Positions 21,377 through 33,700 are shown, counted from the stretch's first letter. The stretch: 64,000 nt of DNA from Symbiodinium natans (GCA_905221605.1 CAJNDS010001169.1:496001-560000), one strand, 5' to 3'. Numbers and translations: made by a program. The notes: generated from the sequence alone by a model not told the origin.

Positions 21377-22453
21377 GTCTATGCCTACCTGCGGGACCGC
21401 AGCAGGGCTGTACGACAAGACCTGCATCTGCAGCAGCCGCTCAGCGCGCGCAGCACGGAGCCCGGGATCTCTGGGTTACGGGGGTGCTAGGAGCAGGATG
21501 TCGCGTGATTAGTGAAAACCCCAGCTCTCTGTGAGGAGTTCCGGGAGTGCCACGAGTACTGCCTCCGCTTTGAGATGCTGGCGTTGTTTCTCTTCTCGCT
21601 CCGGGAGCCGTGCAAGGCACAGCCGGATCAGCCGGGCTATAGCAGACATCTGGGACTTCAAGCGATCTCGCAAACCATCGACCCATTGCTGACTGCATAC
21701 CGGGAAGCCCGGCTTCAGGGAGACGATGGGACGCTGCCGAACGAGCCTGCCATTCAGCGCTACGTTGTGCTGCTTCTTTTGGCCGCTTCTCCAGCCACGC
21801 TACCAGCACATCTTGCCGACTTGGACTCGGTTGTCTTGCAGCACCCGCTGCTTGTTTCCGCTGTGGCTGCATGCGCAGCCTTTCTTTCTGGAGACTATGT
21901 CGGCTTTCTCCGCTTCTACAAGGAAGCGGACTTCTTGTCTGCTGTGGCCTTGGCAGAACTAGCCGACCTCGCACGGCTACGAATGCTGTGGATGATCGCT
22001 CGCGCGTACCCCCGCTCGGTGGGAGATTCCGTGAAACTGCCGGGATTGACAAAACTTCTTGCTTGCCAGGACGAGGCGCATGCCAGGGATTTCCTTGCAT
22101 TCCATGGCTTGACCGTGGACGATGACCCACAAAATCCGCAGGGTCCACGGGTACTCCTGCCCAGGAAGGGCTCCGTGGAGGAGGATGGACACCCTTTGCT
22201 GGGCTGCACCACGCTGCCCGAGTGGTGCCGCTTCGCCGGCCCAGATGCGCTGCTGCTGGCGAAGTTCGCCTGCCACAGCAGATCCGACGTCGTGCTGGGC
22301 CGAACTGACCCGGTGGAAAATCAGAGCTTGTGCTGCAATGAAAGTGTTGTCTGCTTAGCTGCCCGTACTGATCCAGGCCATTCCCCAATCCAAAAACAAG
22401 TCCTGGATGGATCCTCTTCCCCAAATAATGCCCCAACTCAACCCCCTATATAA
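21377..22453 (+). CDS. SAC3/GANP/THP3-family protein (two exons visible)
   Basis: SAC3/GANP proteins act in mRNA export and transcription-coupled complexes. An exon starting at 21377 after GTACAG encodes VYAYLRDRSRAVRQDLHLQQ, matching the conserved '(F/Y)xxDRxRAxRQDL' entry of the domain. A second exon starting about 21524 (after CCCAG; open to 22453) continues with CEEFRECHEYCLRFEMLALF, then helical repeats ending in LSGDYVGFLRFYKEADFL ('gNYxxFF'-like segment), LARLRMLWMIARAYPRSVGD, and DEAHARDFLAFHGLTVDDD. This order is characteristic of the PF03399-type fold. The intron between them is about 30-60 nt depending on the donor chosen. Residues after about 22200 (CRFAGPDALLL onward) may be intron read-through. 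Upstream exons are missing from this annotation. Confidence 0.65.
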
Positions 22454-22484
22454 ACCCCCTTCTCTCAAGCAGGACAAGTTCATG

Positions 22485-23791
22485 CGCCTTGCGAGCCCCA
22501 AGTTTTTAGAGGCAGACCGGCGGCCGCGCCTTGGATCTGAAACTTGGGGGAGGGTATGTCTGAAAGTACATGCATATGGCATATATACATATATATTTGT
22601 GTTTGTATATATTTCTACTTACTTAGGAAGGACTTCCAGTGTGTTTGAGAGCTCTTGGGCATAATATTGTCTCGGCTTCCTTACAGAGTCTAACCTTTCC
22701 CCCAAGAAACATCAACCAGAGCCCCTGTTTAACCCGAAGCCCGACGCCGTAAAACCCTAACCCCTCCCCGCAGAAACCGGCTTGAGGTAGCTTGACTGGG
22801 TTGGGGCTCCAGGGTTGCGCGGAAGGGTTTAGGGTTTAGTGGTTTTGGTGCAGGGCGCCCTTTAGGGCTTTTCGGGGGTTTAGGCTGGAATTGGGGGTTG
22901 AGTCTTTTGGGGGTTTGGGGTGGTCCAAGGTGTTGAGAGGCTGTGTGTATGGGAAACGAGAAGATCTGAACCCTAACCTGGAACGTATTCTGGAATTTCA
23001 GGGTGTAGGGCTTTGGGGGTTTCGGCCGTGAACCCGAGACCTCAGGCGCCTGAAGAATAAGCCCAGCTGACTTAGGGTTTAAGGGTGAAGGGCATGATGA
23101 TGTCGATTGTCGAGTTAAGTGAAGGCTGCCCCTTCCAGCGTGCATCTCAGTCGATACTTCAAAGACCCAAAACCTGCGTTCTTCATGCAGCACTAAGGAA
23201 CACAACCTTAAAGATATGGTAGGAATCACTATATGATTTCAGGAGCAGTCCTGAAGTCCATAGTCCGAATCCCTGACTTTCCGCTATCTTCCAGCGCAAC
23301 TGAGGAGGGACTGGAAGCAGGTCCGCATCCCTGAGATGGATGCCACTTGGCCAGCTCTCCAAAAACTGGGTTTGTTCACACATAAAGCAGGTACTGCTGA
23401 TAGGTACCCTAAAAGGGGGGCACTAATCCATGGAGCTTATCACTTGCAAAAAAGCACCCACCTGAAAGCTGAAGCCCGAATTTGAACCACACAAAAAGCC
23501 CGAAGCCCTACAACAGTGAGCCTTTGCCATGTGCGGCCACATGTTTCACCTCCCACGCCTCAGAATTCCGTTGTCCCCCCCCGGACCGATCCTGCAGGAC
23601 TGGTTCAACGCTGTGACTGGGCTTGTGAGGAAGCAGGGGTACCACCTGGAAGCCGTGCTGCACTTACGCCTCAAATCAGCCACTCCAAGCTCCCGGAACC
23701 CTAAACGCAATCTTGACAGCCCAAGGACCAAGAGGGGGATCGCTTCGAGGTTCTGAACCGCAAGGGGGTCCTTTTCTCGCTGAAGGACTGA
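22485..23791 (+). CDS. Downstream exon candidates, possibly the tail of the SAC3-type gene
   Basis: Four + strand exon candidates follow in order. About 22488-22553: DKFMRLASPKFLEADRRPR after AAGCAG. About 23300-23387: DWKQVRIPEMDATWPALQKL, ending near GCAG|GTA. About 23600-23690: DWFNAVTGLVRKQGYHLEAV after TGCAG. 23720-23791: PKDQEGDRFEVLNRKGVLFS ending in LKD and a TGA stop. The last looks like a genuine C-terminal exon because a regular peptide runs directly into the stop. Assignment to the SAC3-type gene rests on order and strand only; no exon junction was proven by phase. Introns contain telomere-like sequence, and a TA-rich tract lies at 22565-22620. Confidence 0.4.
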
Positions 23792-24464
23792 TACCCTTGT
23801 CTAGGGATTAGGCTTAGGGTTATAAGACTGGGAAGGTAAGTCCCGCGAAAGCTCTTTTCCAGGACTTCGCGCAACTGCTCTTGTCAAGAGCTTGTGCCTC
23901 CTTGAAAGTACAACAAGCGTTGCATCTGCTCTGGCACACACCTTAGTCGGGGTTCATCTAAATGCCGGGGCCTTTTTGGGGACCCTAAATTATACAGAAC
24001 ATACTACAGTAGAAAACACTCCAAAAAAGGGCCCAGAATGTAGATGTAGATAAGCTCCCCAGGAGCAGCGCCTGGTGAGCCGGGACGGCCGCCGTTGCCT
24101 GGCCTCGCCAGACTTTCCGCTGCTGGTGAATATCAAGGTGTGACAAGGGCAGCCCCGAACGCACCCTAGGCTTGAAGCCAGGCTGCATTAAAGCCAAGCT
24201 CACCACTGTACAAGGCGAGCCTTGATATATTCATATAGGTATATATATATATATATATAGCCTGACTAAACACTTCAAAACAGTCTGTTATTAACAATCG
24301 AAAACTGAGTAAAGAACAAAGAGACGAATTACTTCAACAGAGAGGAAAATCAATATTATTTGAAAGCGAAGACACAGTGCTCCAGCATAAGGGCCTGTCA
24401 CAAATCACAGTGCTGTGAAGCTTCATGGACGAGGATGGTTGGCGGTGGCCCTCGGTAGTGCCCA
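23792..24464. other. Spacer with a TA microsatellite
   Basis: No gene is visible. A run of TATATATATATATATA occupies about 24237-24258, preceded by TATTCATATAGG. The following 200 bp are AT-rich and lead into the minisatellite fragment at 24465. Confidence 0.5.
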
Positions 24465-24544
24465 GAAGCCGGAAAAAAAGACAACCGGCTGATGCTGACG
24501 ATGCTCGCCTTGGCTGGCCCAGGCAGCTCGCGAAAGCAGCGCGG
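24465..24544. repeat. Left-hand fragment of the ~86-bp minisatellite
   Basis: One repeat unit (GAAGCCGGAAAAAAAGACAA onward) matching the array at 34502-37530, cut at AAAGCAGCGCGG where the copia element begins. It shows that the retrotransposon inserted inside, near the left edge of, the array. Confidence 0.9.
24540..24544. repeat. Target-site duplication CGCGG, left copy
   Basis: CGCGG here and at 34502-34506 flank the copia element. Removing the element and one copy restores the minisatellite sequence GCAGCGCGGGACCTGGG. Confidence 0.9.
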
Positions 24545-24719
24545 TGCTAAACCGAAGGTTTCGTACCTCGCAGACCAGCCGTTGAGATCACATGTGAACG
24601 TGGATCGCCCGTTGGAGGCTCACAAGGGAGGGCGTGCACATGCTAGAAAAGAGCCTTGCTGCATCGAGGGTTTGGGGTCGTTCTAGATCCAGGCTCCGCA
24701 TTGCAGGTTGCATATCGCA
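24545..24719 (+). repeat. 5' LTR of the copia element
   Basis: 175 bp, TGCTAAACCGAAGG to TTGCATATCGCA, offset exactly 9782 bp from the 3' copy and apparently identical to it. It should contain the promoter and the R region, but no TATA box is obvious; dinoflagellate promoters often lack one. Confidence 0.95.
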
Positions 24720-24720
24720 C

Positions 24721-24736
24721 TGGTAGCGACGCTAGG
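24721..24736 (+). promoter_or_regulatory. Primer-binding site for minus-strand synthesis
   Basis: TGGTAGCGACGCTAGG begins one base after the LTR. TGG pairs with a tRNA 3' CCA, and the following bases resemble the initiator-methionine tRNA type used by many copia elements (TGGTAnC...). The exact tRNA cannot be assigned without dinoflagellate tRNA sequences. Confidence 0.65.
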
Positions 24737-24762
24737 TTAGGATACCCCTTTCCCTAATCTTG

Positions 24763-27700
24763 ATGGCTGCACCTTTCTTCGACAATGACCTGTTCGACTT
24801 CGCTCCCGATGGCGCGGACACTGGCGAAGATCGGAGCGCCGATGGCGCTGAGCCGGACGACAAGGACCATGAGAGTTTCTCTGTGGCCTCTGGCGCGGCT
24901 GGAACTGGAGACGGTCAGGAAAGTTCTGGCCGAGTTTCCAACAAAGCACGAAAGAGGGGCTCCCGAGGCGGATCCGGCGGCCGTCCCGCGGAGGAGAAAA
25001 GATGGAGATCGGGAGCGGTGCCAACTGCGCCGTCTTTCGACGGAGATGTGGAAAGCAATCCGTACTGTCTTCGCCACTACCGCAGACGCCTTCTGAGATG
25101 GGTCACCCTCACGAAAGAGTACCTCCCGCCAAATGAGCAGGCACTTCGGGCACTGGAGCAGCTTCACGGTCAAGCCGAGCTGGAGTTCGAAGAGGTGGAT
25201 GATGCGAGGTTCAACCACCCGGACGGAATCCAGAGGCTTTTGGCCGACTTGGAGCAGGCCTTCGGCGAGAGAGAGATCTTCCGGCAGGGCGGCGTCATCC
25301 GAGAGTTCGAGTCCATCGGGAGGATGCAGGGCGAATCGATCACGGCTTTCATCCGCCGGTTCCGCTTGTTGGAGCGCAAACTCATGGACAACAAGGTTCC
25401 CGCCTACCCGGAGCAGGCCCGTGTCATCAAGCTTCTCGATGGGCTTCGCTTGGACGAGAAGGCAACGGCTTCGGTTCTGCTGGCGGCCGGGAACAAGTAC
25501 GACATGCAAGCCGTGTTAGAAGCCTTGAGGATTCAGTATCCCCCTGGAATGTCCATCACAGGATTGCCCAAAGGACTGGCTTCTTTGTCTACGAGATCGG
25601 CGAGGTCTTCGGCACCGTCACGGGCATCCTCCTACCGCTCTTCTTCGACGGCTACGAGCTCCAGGAAATCTTCGCGGATGGGCCAGGCGAGAAAATGGAC
25701 CCACTGGCACACCGGCTGGGATGAGGAGATGCCCGAGGAGTTGGTCGAGGAGGATGCTGGCATTGACTACCAGGACGAGATCTACGCCGAGGAAGAGCCC
25801 GATGCGCTAACCGAGAACGCGGACGAGGAAGAAGACGAGCTGATCCCCGTCGACGAGGGCGAAGAGCTTGAGATCTACGAGGAGCCAGGCAGCCTAGACT
25901 CGGCTGCGTTGCTCGCCTCTGCTGTGGAGGCGCTTACTGTCACCTCCAAGAAGCTAGCCAGCTTGGCCCAGAGTCGCGGCTACTACGGCAACTCCGACGC
26001 CAAGTCCAAGGGCAAAGGCGACAAGGGCAAGAGCAAGGGCGGCAAGTCGAAGTCCCAGGGCAAAGGAAAAGGCGCTGGCGGTCCCAAGGGCAAGGGCAGT
26101 GGCAAGAAAGGAGGCGGCAAAGCAGCCAAAGGCATGACACATGGCGCAGATAGACAAACACGCCTTCGCGGTTCACTATGTCTTGGTTGTGGCGCCTCTG
26201 ACCACTGGATCCGTGAGTGCCCTCACGTCTCGAATTTTCAGGCGCAGATCGCCTCGGCAGATCTCGAGCTGGACCCCGAAGGGGTCCCCGTTCACGCTTC
26301 GTGGACAGCATCTGCGAACATGTGCGAGGATCAGCTGCAAAGGGCGCCACTGTTTGAGATCCCCAGACCTCCCAGCATATTCCTGAGTACGTGTTCGGAT
26401 GCTTCTTTCCTCATTGCAGACACTGGTTGCCAAAGACAAGTTGCTGGTCACATGTGGCACCAACAGCGTCAGAGTGAGATGTTGCCATTGAAGCCCCTTC
26501 ACTTTCCCGAAGTTTGCAAGTTTTCCTTTGGTCCTACGGAAGGCATGCCAAGCCAGGGTCGCTTTCTGTATCCGGCAGGAATCGCAGGGGAGATGGTGGC
26601 TTTGGGAATCAGCTCTGTTGACGCTTCGGCCCCGGGGTTGTTGTCGAGGTCCACCATGGAGGCCCTGGGAGCTGTGCCGGACATCTTGGAGGGAAGGATT
26701 CATTTCAAAGCGCTTGGTGGCAAGACCACTCGGTTGTATTTGAGTCCGTGTAGACATCTTGCTCTGAAGATTGACGAATGGCCTGAGAACGAGTTTGAGT
26801 GGCCGGGTAGATATCTGCATGAGAAGTATGGTCAGCATGGTCCTCCTGATGTGTGTCATGAGAACGCCTTTCCGCCGGAGCGGGTGAGGCTCACAGCCAT
26901 TGCAAATTCGGATACAGCCCGACAACCGCATGCATCGCAGACAGCGTCCAGGGGCAGCGCCTCCGGCATGGCTGACTCGGTGGCGGGATCTGCTGATGCA
27001 CCTGGAGGAGTTCGTCTATGTGACCCACCAGTCCGTGCTCTACTACTCGGCCGCGACGCTCCGCCCCAACCTGAAGGACAGAGTTCTCAGCATCTACATG
27101 GAACCATGTTCGGCGGTGACGATGATGACCACGCAGGCGGCCATGGCGGCGATGTCGGCGCTCCAGCTGAACCGCTACTTGAAGACCCCAGAGGAGTGCA
27201 CCCACACGACAGGACCGGGAACGCGCACTTACTCAGCAGCGGGAATACGCATCCGCATCTGCGACAGCTGCGGTATGCGCTGGGCGCTCACAAGCAGAGG
27301 GGAAGCTCTGCCAGCCGTGCCGAAGGCGAACCCCAACGCCAAGACACCCATGGGCCTGAACGATGCGCAGAAGCTCCGTCTCGTCGAGGACAAGACCGAC
27401 AAGGCAAAGGCCAAGCCCAAAGCAAAGACGAATCCAGCGCCCGGGGCAAACGGTGGAAATTCGGACGGATCGTCACAGCCCTTATCGGGCTACTCGCCGG
27501 CACCATGGCCAACTACGACACCACCTCCGCCACCACGGTTCCATGGCTCGCCCCAGCTCAGGGCCCCCACTCCGACTCAGAGACCGACGATGTTCAGCCT
27601 TCATCGTGGGCGTCAAGGAACGCAACAGAGACAATGGCGAGGCGGACCTCGATCTACGGCAAGCTCGGACACGGAAAGCATGAGTGTGACGTCCGACAAC

Positions 27701-30700
27701 TGGTGGAACATGCGGTCCGACCAGAGGAGAACGTCTCGGAGGCGTCCCAACCTCGAGAACCCCAATGCCGAGGACCAGAACGAGGAGGAGCTGGACATGT
27801 CCCGGACTCGCGACATGCAGGAAGCCGAGGAACACCTCGAGGATCTCGAGAACGACGTGAACTACTGGGAGGAGCGCATGGCAAGGGACGACTGGGATCC
27901 GGAAGACGTCGAGGCGATGCCGGAGGAGATTCGGCAGGGCTTCGCGCAGCGGGGACACTTCTGAGTTCGGACTCTGAGCACGATGCCGTGGTCTATCCTT
28001 TGAGCTGCTCCGATCATCCTCTGGGTCCGGAGGATCGTGGATGCTTCAGTCTTAAGCAGGGGCAGAAGAAGCGCTTCCTGGGGGCAGCCAAGGCTATCCA
28101 TGCAGCTTGGGCAGCAGAGAGCCAAGTCTACAAAAATCGCACGGAGAGTGCGAGACACTGTCGCAAATTTAAAGCGGACATAGTGGAGATCTATGCGGGC
28201 AAGGCAGCTATCTCTGAGGCGGCCTTGAGTGTCGGACTTCGTGTTCTTCAACCCGTGGACACCGTCTACGGGCAGACGCTTGAAAACGATGAAGACTTTG
28301 AGGCGTTGGAGAAGTTGTTGCTGGCCCGCATGCCCTACCTCGTCGTGTGGGAGCCGAGATGCACCTTGTGGTCCAACCTTCAGCACTTCAACTACACCGC
28401 CGAGGAGCTGGAAGTCCTGAGACGCAAAGAGAGAAAGCACGTGGCGGGTATGAGTCGAGTTATCGAGAATCTCTACACCCGCGGCATCCACTTCCTTATC
28501 GAGAATCCCAGGCACACTCCATTCTGGGAAACACCTGAGCTACGTCGACTTCGGGCGCTACAAGATGTTCAGTTCGGCGAGGGCCACATGTGCGCTTTTG
28601 GCCTTCGCAACGATCGGGGAGACCTGCTCAAAAAGCCCACGGGGTGGATGGGAAGCCTACCTGAGGTCCTGCAGGCCCTCTGCGTTGAGTGTTCTGGTCA
28701 GCACCAACATGGTCAATGCGTGGGTGGCAACGCTGCTCGCAAGGCACAGGTCTACACGGACATGTTGGCAAAGGCATGTGTGGATGGTCTGGTGCGAGCT
28801 CTACGCCGAGTTGGTGACGAACGCTGGAATCAGAGTTGGTGGTCAGGCACAAGTCTTCCAGAGGTCAGCAGCCCGTGGGTGAATGATGTGAGCTACGACA
28901 ACAGCGTCGACAACTTTGAGCATCTTTGGGAGCCGCCTGGAGAACTGGAGTGTCAGGCCTACTTTCTGGATGTGAGCAGGCACCATGACTCTTGGGGTCC
29001 CTTGTTGAAGGAAGCAGAACAACGCTTGCGAGGGATGACAACCAGCTCGGTGACCTTGAAGCCCTCGCCGTTCTTCGAACAAGTCAAGACCTTGGTCCCC
29101 TGGAAGATCCATAAGGTCCAATTGTTCCGGACGCCCAAGCAAAGGCGGCTTCCCCAAGACGTCTTGTTGGAAGGCATCCAACATCGAGGGGCAGCCTTGC
29201 TCTACAATGACGACCAGATCGGCATCGAGGCTGAGACCGTTCACAGCATTATGGACGCTCCCGCAGGCAAGTACGACAAGCCGGTGCGAGTGGCCATCTA
29301 CTTCTATGGAGACGCCCCGGCAACGAGCCTGAAACCAGAGGACAACGCCAGGCCCGAGGCAGCCAAAGCGCCCGCCAGACATCAGCCAGAAGTTGATGAC
29401 GAACGAATGCTACCGCACCAACCAGGGTATCGGGACATCAGCTTCCCTGGCGTGGACATTCCCGCATGGGTACAGCAAGTCCTCCGACGCGTACATGTCA
29501 ACTTGGGACATCCTCCCCGTGAAGTTTTGGTCAGGCAACTGGCCACAGCTGGCGCCAGTGATGTGGCGCTTAAAGGTGCTCGTGCGCTACGATGTGAGAC
29601 GTGTCTTCGAGTGAGTCCACCTCATCAACCGAGAGTTTCCAAAGCCTTTCAGGCCAAGCGCTTCAACGATCGTATGTGCATCGACGTGATCTACATCAAG
29701 GATGTTCGCGGTGGCACGCACATGTTCTTGAATATCGTGGACGATGCCACTTGCTATCAGGTCGCGCCGCGCCTACACAGTCGCTCTGAAGATGCTGTTA
29801 TCTCCACCTTGGTGGGCGGTTGGTTCCAGTATTTCGGCCCGCCAGACGAAATGGCCATCGATGCCGAGGGCGCCTTCCGTGGCATGCGATTCGAGAATCT
29901 GCATGCCCAGCTCAATGTGGCCGTCCGCTGTGTGCCCCCTGATAGTCATTGGCAGCTTGGCAAGGCAGAGCGTCATGGACAAGCCCTCAAGTACAACGCC
30001 AGTCGCTTGATCCATCAATTCGCGGCCCTCACGGTCCCAGAGGTCAATCTGTGCATCATTATGGCCTGCTACGCGAAAAATCGGCTCATCCGCCGTTCCG
30101 GTAGCTCGCCGGCCCAATGGGTGTTTGGCCGGGACCAGAAACTTCCCGCCTCCTTGCTCAGCGATGGCGGCTCTATAGAGTCCGCTGAACTGCTCAACGA
30201 CAGTCAACGCCTTCTTCAGATCGAGGCGGTACGTACTGAGGCAATGAAAAATCATCACGCCTTCGAAGCACATGAAGCACTTCGCGCTGCTCTTCTGCGC
30301 AAAAGCCGACCCTACCGTGGCACCTTCTCCCCAGGCCAGAAAATCGCTTACTTCCGAGCTCGGACTGCTACGGGAGACGGTGAGGGCTCAGCTGAGGGCT
30401 ATCGCCAGGGTCTTGTCTTGGCCTTGGATCGCAACCCTCACTCCAACACAGCCGTCAACATATGGGTTCGCAACTCTCGGGGTCGTTTGGTCCAATGCTC
30501 CCCAGAGCAGTGTCGGCCCATCTATGGTGAGCAAGAATGGTGGGCACCTGATGCTGCCGACCCGGAGGTGCTTAAACATTGTGACCGGGATCTGCAGATT
30601 CATCCTCGCGCTTTTCGAGCTCCTGAAGCCCGTCCAGGTCTTGCAGCTGACCGTTCGGTCGCCCAGGAGCTTGAGCAGGACGCTCGTGCTGCGCTACCCG

Positions 30701-33700
30701 GAGCTGATGCACCTGCGTTACCCGAAGCTGATGCACATCGTGATCAACCGGCGCCTCTCGTGTTGGACCAGGCAGGCAATCCGGTGGCCGAGTCTCCGAT
30801 GTTTAGTCCCTTAATGATCGTGCCACCGACGCCAAGATCCGTGCCTGGTACTCCTCGAGGCAGAGCGCGCTCAAGATCGGTACCTCGTGGACAACCCGGA
30901 CAACCCGAACAGGATCCTGAACCTTCAGAACCAGTGCTTCCTGGGCCTCCAGTCCTATCACGGGAGACAACGGTCGCGCTGGAGCGAGGCGTATCCGGAT
31001 CAGACCGGACACGTCTACCCGGACAGGATCCTCCTTCAGAACCGGTGCTTCCTGGGTCTCTTGGCAATAGCCGTAGGGCTTCTTTGGCATCCGGCGGTCC
31101 ACTTTCTCGACAAATATCTCAGCAAGCAGGACATCTCACTCCTGTCCCCGAACCAGAAGCAAAAGGCATCAAGCGTGCGCCAAGCGTAGGCATTGAAGAG
31201 TTGGGAGCCACTTCGTCCCGAGCCAGACCAGAGGCGATTTCTTCTTCTTCAATGACCGTTCGAACCTCCCCATGTGAGCTTGAGTCTGAGGCTCATCTTT
31301 TATTTTGTCAGGACTGCGGCGAGCAGTACCGCATTTTTCCTCGAGAATGCCATCGTTGTGGTGGAACATGTTCGGTGACGAAGCCCCAAGATGTGGTCTC
31401 GTGGCTGGATGAGGTCAAGGAAAGAGAGGCTTTCGACAGGCTGGTGGGCGTCCCAAAGGAACGCGTGAAGACTCAGCCTCTTGAGTACGGCCCCGAGTTG
31501 CGAGACGAGATTGAATACTACCAGTCACCCGACAGCACCACGGCATATCCGTCTTCCTCCACCACCATTTCTTCGCCTCCAGGGATGCATCGCCTGGACA
31601 TTCTCCGCAGACACGCTCGCGGTCAACAACTACGCCACGGGTGGGACGGATCCCCACTTGAGGTGCCACCTATCTACCAGTATGACAGCTTCCTCACTAC
31701 ATGCCATCATGTGTGCCCTGAGGCAATGGTCGAAATGCCCGAGATCACGCCCCAAGTTCTCCAGGTCTCTGAGGACGTGAACGCCAAACCGGCAAGATTG
31801 TCTGAGCAGCTTGCGGATGTTCTGCTCCGACGAAAGGACTTCAGCCACGACATGTGTCTACAGCTGCTTCAAGTTGTGGAGATGAAAAGGCCAGACCGAC
31901 AATGCCTGGCGCCCGGAAAGAGAGACATTGGGTCCTTGACCTTGGGGTACTATAGCCACGGCAAGACGGGTGGCATAACTAATGCCACGCAGCGTCATTC
32001 GAGGCTCACCAAGTACCTCAACAACTACCTCCGCCACTGGGGAATGAAAGGCCCCTTCTCAAGCTTGTTCGTGGCGCGCAACGTTCACAGCAAGGCCCAC
32101 AAGGACGTCAACAACAGCAAGGGCAGTGTCAACGGGCAGGTGGCCTTGGGCGAGCATGTCGGAGGTGAGCTTTGGGTCGAACGCGATCCTGACGACTGCG
32201 ACTTCGACAATATGGAGCCCAGGTCCATCAACGGTGAAAAGAAGTGGGGCTATGTCAAAGACACGTATCAGAACCTCACGCTCTTCAACCCCGCTCGCTT
32301 CCATGCTTCGGCGGACTTCATGGGTGACAGGTACACCATCACTGCCTATCAGACCCGCATGGTCGAGCAGGCGCCTTCTGACCATTTGGACTTCCTCCGC
32401 AAGCTGCAGTTCAGGCCGAGCGAGAAAAGAGTGGCCTTCGTGGCTTCAGCCTCGGAAGGAGTCGAGTTGAAGGCCGATACCTCCGAGAAGAAGGCCCCGA
32501 TGACTGTGCAGGAGGCATACCCTCTCAAGGCGCAAACTAGTGCTTCCACCGAGACCGAGAAGGTGATCGCGATGGAGTCATCTTCGGAAAGCGATGGCAA
32601 CGACGGCACTTACGAGACCCGTCGTGCTGCACAGCAGGCGCGCAAGAAGGAGGTGCACTGGCAAAGCATGACGGAGGACGAGTTTGCTCCGTTCGTGGAG
32701 GCCTTGAAGCGAGAGTGGTCCGAGTGGGAGAAGTGGTCCAGCTGTACGCCGGTGTGGGTTCAGAAGGGAACCGTGTCGCCTCACCTCATCCTCAAGAGCA
32801 GAGTGTGCTACAGATGGAAGCCAGTCCCCGAAGGCCAAAAGGCAAAAGCCAGGATAGTCATAGCTGGATTCCGAGACCCACATTTGCCGCTGCTGACCCG
32901 GGATGCGCCTGTGTTGGCAAGGACATCCTTCCACCTTTTGCTACAATGGGCGGCGTGCCATCGAGTGACTTTGTGGAACGCCGACTGCAAGTCAGCTTTC
33001 TTGCAGGGCGAGCCGGACACTGAGAGGCCCGAATCCATCTTTATGAAGCCCCCGCAAGATCCAGTAGCGTTGGAAGCGGTGCCGCAGTGGAAAGATGTTC
33101 GCCTTCTCTATCGCTTATCAGCGCCAGTGTACGGCCAGTCGAATGCACCTCGCCGATGGTTCGAACATGTTCGTAAAGTTCTGACCAACCTCGGCTGGAT
33201 TCAGCATTCGCTCGATCCATGCCTCTTCATGCAGGTGAGCGGCGACGAAGTAGTATCCCTATTGGGGATACATGTGGATGATCTCCTCGGAGGAGCATTG
33301 GCAGGGCATGAAGAACTTCTAAACCGTGTGGAAGCTTCGTTCACGTGGGGGTCTCCGTGGGTGTCAAAGGACTTCACCTTCGTAGGCCGACATGTCAGGC
33401 AATGGCCTGACGGCTCCATCACCCTGGATCAGGCGTCCTACATCAATGAAGTGCCGGCAACCAAGGTCAAGTTGGAGGAGTCTGTTCCGCTGCATGATAA
33501 TCCTGAGCTCATCACGGAATTTCGCTCCGGCATCGGATCCCTGCAGTGGCTGGCCGGCACGACCCGGGGCGACGTATCGGCCGACACGAGCCTGCTTCAA
33601 AAATCACCCAAAGAGCTCACTGTCGCGGACTTGAAGGAGGTGAACTCCGTGCTCCGCTACATCCGGGCCACCTCCGAGGCATCGATCAAGATCGTCCCCC

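Noticed and set aside
24754-25509. Minus-strand frame opposite the start of the copia polyprotein, and the many other long shadow frames across 24.7-34.3 kb
   Set aside because: The + frame has a full ordered set of catalytic motifs; the others have atypical composition and no motifs. The only exception kept is 26930-27964.
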